DNA of 36,068 nt from an uncultured Methanobrevibacter sp. (GTDB taxonomy: Archaea; Methanobacteriota; Methanobacteria; Methanobacteriales; Methanobacteriaceae), in NCBI RefSeq assembly GCF_902769175.1, contig NZ_CACXNW010000023.1, forward strand, positions 1 to 36,068, written 5' to 3'. The notes under the pieces were generated by a model. That model saw only the letters and a list, made by a program, of their open reading frames with translations. It searched no databases and was not told the DNA's origin. A program made the position numbers and the translations under genes. Below, one piece after another: positions 33,985 through 36,068 of this stretch (its first letter is position 1; each line of letters opens with the position of its first letter).

Positions 33985-34125
33985 AAAATGCAATGCAAAA
34001 TTAAACAAAAAATTCAAAACACATAAAAAGAAAAAATGCAATGCAAAATTAAACAAAAAATTCAAAACACATAAAAAGAAAAAATGCAATGCATGATTTA
34101 AACAAAAATTCATACACATAAAAGA
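33985..34125. repeat. 48-bp tandem array (3 copies)
   Basis: Units with ATGCAATGCAAAATTAAAC start at about 33985, 34033 and 34081; the first two are nearly identical, the third diverged. The array lies upstream of the adhesin A promoter, in the 740-nt gap behind adhesin B. Confidence 0.8.
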
Positions 34126-34166
34126 TTTGAAAAATAGACAAACCCTTTAAGGAAAACAAATGTTAT

Positions 34167-34480
34167 TTAAGGAACCAATATATTGGCTTCTCCATTAGAG
34201 GAAGTGGTTAATATTTTTTAAATGAATTAAGGAACCAATATATTGGCTTCTCCATAAATAAGTATATTATTTGGTTAGTTTCTACTTTTAAATGAAATAT
34301 TTATTTGGTTTTTGATTTCTCTATTTAATAGAAAAATTATTATTTGGTTTGATTTTCCCCATAAAGAATATGAATATTATTTAAGTTTTATTAAAGGAAA
34401 TATATTATTTGGTTTTTGGTTTCTTTATAGAGCAAATGAATATTTTAGTTTTTGTTTTTCCTAAAAGGATCATCTATTTT
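34167..34480. repeat. 29-bp direct repeat pair and TATTTGGTT repeats behind adhesin B
   Basis: A 29-bp segment with CCAATATATTGG (itself a palindrome) occurs at 34167-34195 and again at 34227-34255, separated by 31 bp of unrelated sequence. To its right, ATTATTTGGTTTTT and variants recur four to five times up to 34480. This is the 3' side of adhesin B; no gene is seen. Confidence 0.75.
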
Positions 34481-34492
34481 TTATGAATAAAG

Positions 34493-35657
34493 TTAGGAAT
34501 CCAAAAGTTTGGTATCCCCAACTGTATCATTATTAAAATTACATTGGGTTGCATTACCCCATTGGATAGCACTGCCTCCCCATTCTACTGCAATGTTATT
34601 GATAAACACACATCTTATAGCAGTACCATCAGCTATAGCAGCACCAACATTTGCCTTATTTTCTATAAAGGTACAATCTTCAGCAATACAAATATTACGA
34701 CCTTCAGCATCCATTGCACCACCAGACATTGGAGCATAATTTCTAATGAAAGTACAGTTTTTAGCATATCCTTCCAACATTGCACCAGCCCAGTTTCCGG
34801 ATTTGTTGTCTTCAAGTATACAATTTTCTATATTACAATAAGCTACAGCTCCACCTTTACCTGCAGCATTGTTTTTGAAAATGCATCCTTTAGCAGTACC
34901 GCCATACATTGCACCACCTTTACCTTCAATAGTCCTTTCTCTATCAATGTTATTGCCTTCAAAGGTACAGTTTATGGCGCATCCACCATACATAGCTCCA
35001 CCAAAACCTGTGTAACCAACATCATTACCTTGGAAAGTACAGTTTATAGCAGTACAATTTCCAAAAATAGCTGCACCACCTATATCTCGGGTCCTTCCAT
35101 TGACAAGGTTGAGATTTTTAATGACAACATTAACATTATCAGAACCTATCTTGAATATTCTTGACAGTCTGCAACCGTCTATAGTATGACCGTTACTAAT
35201 TCACCAACAGTCCATTGTTTCCTCTTCATATTAGTCTGCAACCGTCTATAGTATGACCGTTACCATCAATTGTTATATCATGGTCAAGCAAGATACCATT
35301 AGTGAATTCAGAATCGGTTCGACAAAAATAAGCATAATCTTCATCCAATACAACATTTGCATTATTTTTTAAAGCATAATTCAAATATAGGAAAGAGGAA
35401 GGCTTTGAGTCAGATAACTTTTTAGATGAAGTGGATTTCTTGTCTTGAGGAGCAGATATCACATCAACATCATCAACATCATCATCAACATCTAAATTGC
35501 TTACATCACTATCATCAACAACCACATTATCCGCAGTTGCATGATCAAGATTCACATCTCCAATCACATCATCAGTCACATCACTAGCAGCAATAGTTGA
35601 AACGCTAATCAAAGTGACTGAAATCAATAGTAATAATATAAAACAGAGTTTTCTCAT
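34493..35657 (-). pseudogene. Adhesin-like protein B (beta-helix repeats), interrupted by a 67-bp insertion
   Basis: The start resembles adhesin A: signal peptide MRKLCFILLLLISVTLIS, an Asp/Val-rich linker, then VVLDEDYAYF and ITIDGNGHTIDGCRL. Directly after that motif a 67-bp insertion shifts the frame to a stop at 35226. The insertion ends with a second copy of the 31 bp that precede it. Without the 67 bp the protein continues SRIFKIGSDNVNVVIKNLNL and six to seven beta-helix units (GGAMYGGCAINCTFEGN) to the stop at 34493, 365 residues in all. No C-terminal membrane span. Probably a surface or secreted adhesin; the insertion is either a real inactivating event or an assembly error. Confidence 0.8.
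35166..35263. repeat. 31-bp direct repeat flanking the insertion in adhesin B
   Basis: Two copies of a 31-bp segment containing GTCTATAGTATGACCG start at about 35166 and 35233, that is 67 bp apart, with a 36-bp spacer that does not resemble the adhesin coding sequence. Confidence 0.85.
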
Positions 35658-35716
35658 TTTTATACATCCTCAATTTTAAAATATCAATTTACAGTTAACT
35701 TAATATATGAAAGGAA

Positions 35717-35750
35717 CCATATATAAAGATTTCCGAGTGTAAGTGCTTAC
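35717..35750 (-). promoter_or_regulatory. Adhesin-type promoter of adhesin B
   Basis: The palindrome-like GTAAGCACTTAC (minus strand, 35739-35750) is followed by ACTCGGAAAT and the TATA box CTTTATATATGG (35717-35728), the same as in adhesin A except for a few bases. The ATG at 35657 is about 60 nt downstream, with GAGGAT as ribosome binding site. Confidence 0.7.
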
Positions 35751-35879
35751 TTGCATATTAAAATTGAAAATAAAGATTAAAAATTAGTTTAAATAAAAAA
35801 TAAAATAAAATTATTCTGTTTTTTGATGATTAAAGTAGAAATATTATTTTTTCTTAAAAAAATATAATTTTTAAAAATA

Positions 35880-36068
35880 ATTAAACAAGATACGAAAAGC
35901 CTTAAAAAAAAGATAATATCTTTAAAAAATAATTAAACAAGATATAAAAAGCTTTAAAAAAAAAGATAATATCTTTAATAAATAAATAAACCAGATATAA
36001 AAAGCTTAAAAAAAAGATAATATCTTTAATAAATAAATAAACCAGATATAAAAACCTTAAAAAAAAAA
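35880..36068. repeat. 51-53-bp tandem array with internal palindrome, running to the window edge
   Basis: AAAGATAATATCTTT recurs with the flanking AAACAAGATATAAAAAGC at intervals of 53 and 51 bp (the AGATAATATC core at 35911, 35964 and 36015), and a further unit begins at the edge. Each unit has a small inverted repeat (AAAGAT/ATCTTT). Confidence 0.8.

Noticed and set aside
34544..35164. Plus-strand ORF of 206 codons opposite adhesin B
   Set aside because: Ser/Thr/Ile-rich antisense shadow of the repeated beta-helix units; no ribosome binding site or signal.
35166..35263. Minimal CRISPR unit (31-bp repeat, 36-bp spacer)
   Set aside because: The repeat is adhesin coding sequence, there are only two copies, and no cas genes are near; an insertion or assembly artefact is more likely.

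Overview
This window looks like part of the chromosome of a rumen or gut methanogen of the genus Methanobrevibacter (order Methanobacteriales). The evidence is a very AT-rich sequence, archaeal promoters (TATA boxes of the TTTATATA type) and GGTGAT-type ribosome binding sites. The archaeal marker genes are a group II chaperonin (thermosome), archaeal NAC, archaeosine tRNA-guanine transglycosylase and the F420H2 oxidase FprA. The surface proteins fit a pseudomurein wall: one carries pseudomurein-binding repeats and a transglutaminase-like domain, and two are beta-helix 'adhesin-like' proteins. The genus is inferred from this mix, not proven. No rRNA, tRNA, CRISPR array or insertion sequence was recognised.

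Layout. 1-3350: remnant of an adhesin-type gene start, a 56-bp duplication, and a large secreted pseudomurein-binding/transglutaminase protein. 4650-6300: thermosome. 6560-9525: an SDR/NTF2-like/acetyltransferase operon facing a MarR-flavodoxin pair across a palindromic operator. 9660-10520: a frameshifted SAM methyltransferase behind a DtxR-like palindrome. 10620-13390: three genes that all carry zinc ribbons (M48 peptidase, TM2-like membrane protein, SHOCT protein). 13600-18010: small genes, mostly of unknown function. 18300-22150: FprA, an alpha/beta-hydrolase-fold protein without its serine, and a P5C-reductase-like protein. 22600-27280: a frameshifted YhgE/Pip membrane protein, a glycosyltransferase with an in-frame amber codon, and a YkuD-type L,D-transpeptidase. 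27700-31735: a secreted protein, NAC and TgtA. 32350-36068: two broken adhesin-like genes.

The strongest new signal is a shared promoter architecture. A palindrome close to GTAAGTGCTTAC sits about one helical turn upstream of the TATA box of both adhesin genes, of the 260-residue secreted protein, and of a decapitated gene start at the left edge. It looks like the binding site of a regulator of surface proteins.

A second theme is short tandem duplication. Arrays with a period of about 40-60 bp lie directly behind many stop codons, with unrelated sequence in each array. A third theme is gene breakage: six genes carry a single frameshift, a small insertion or a nonsense codon. That could be real decay or switching, or errors in a draft assembly; raw reads would decide.
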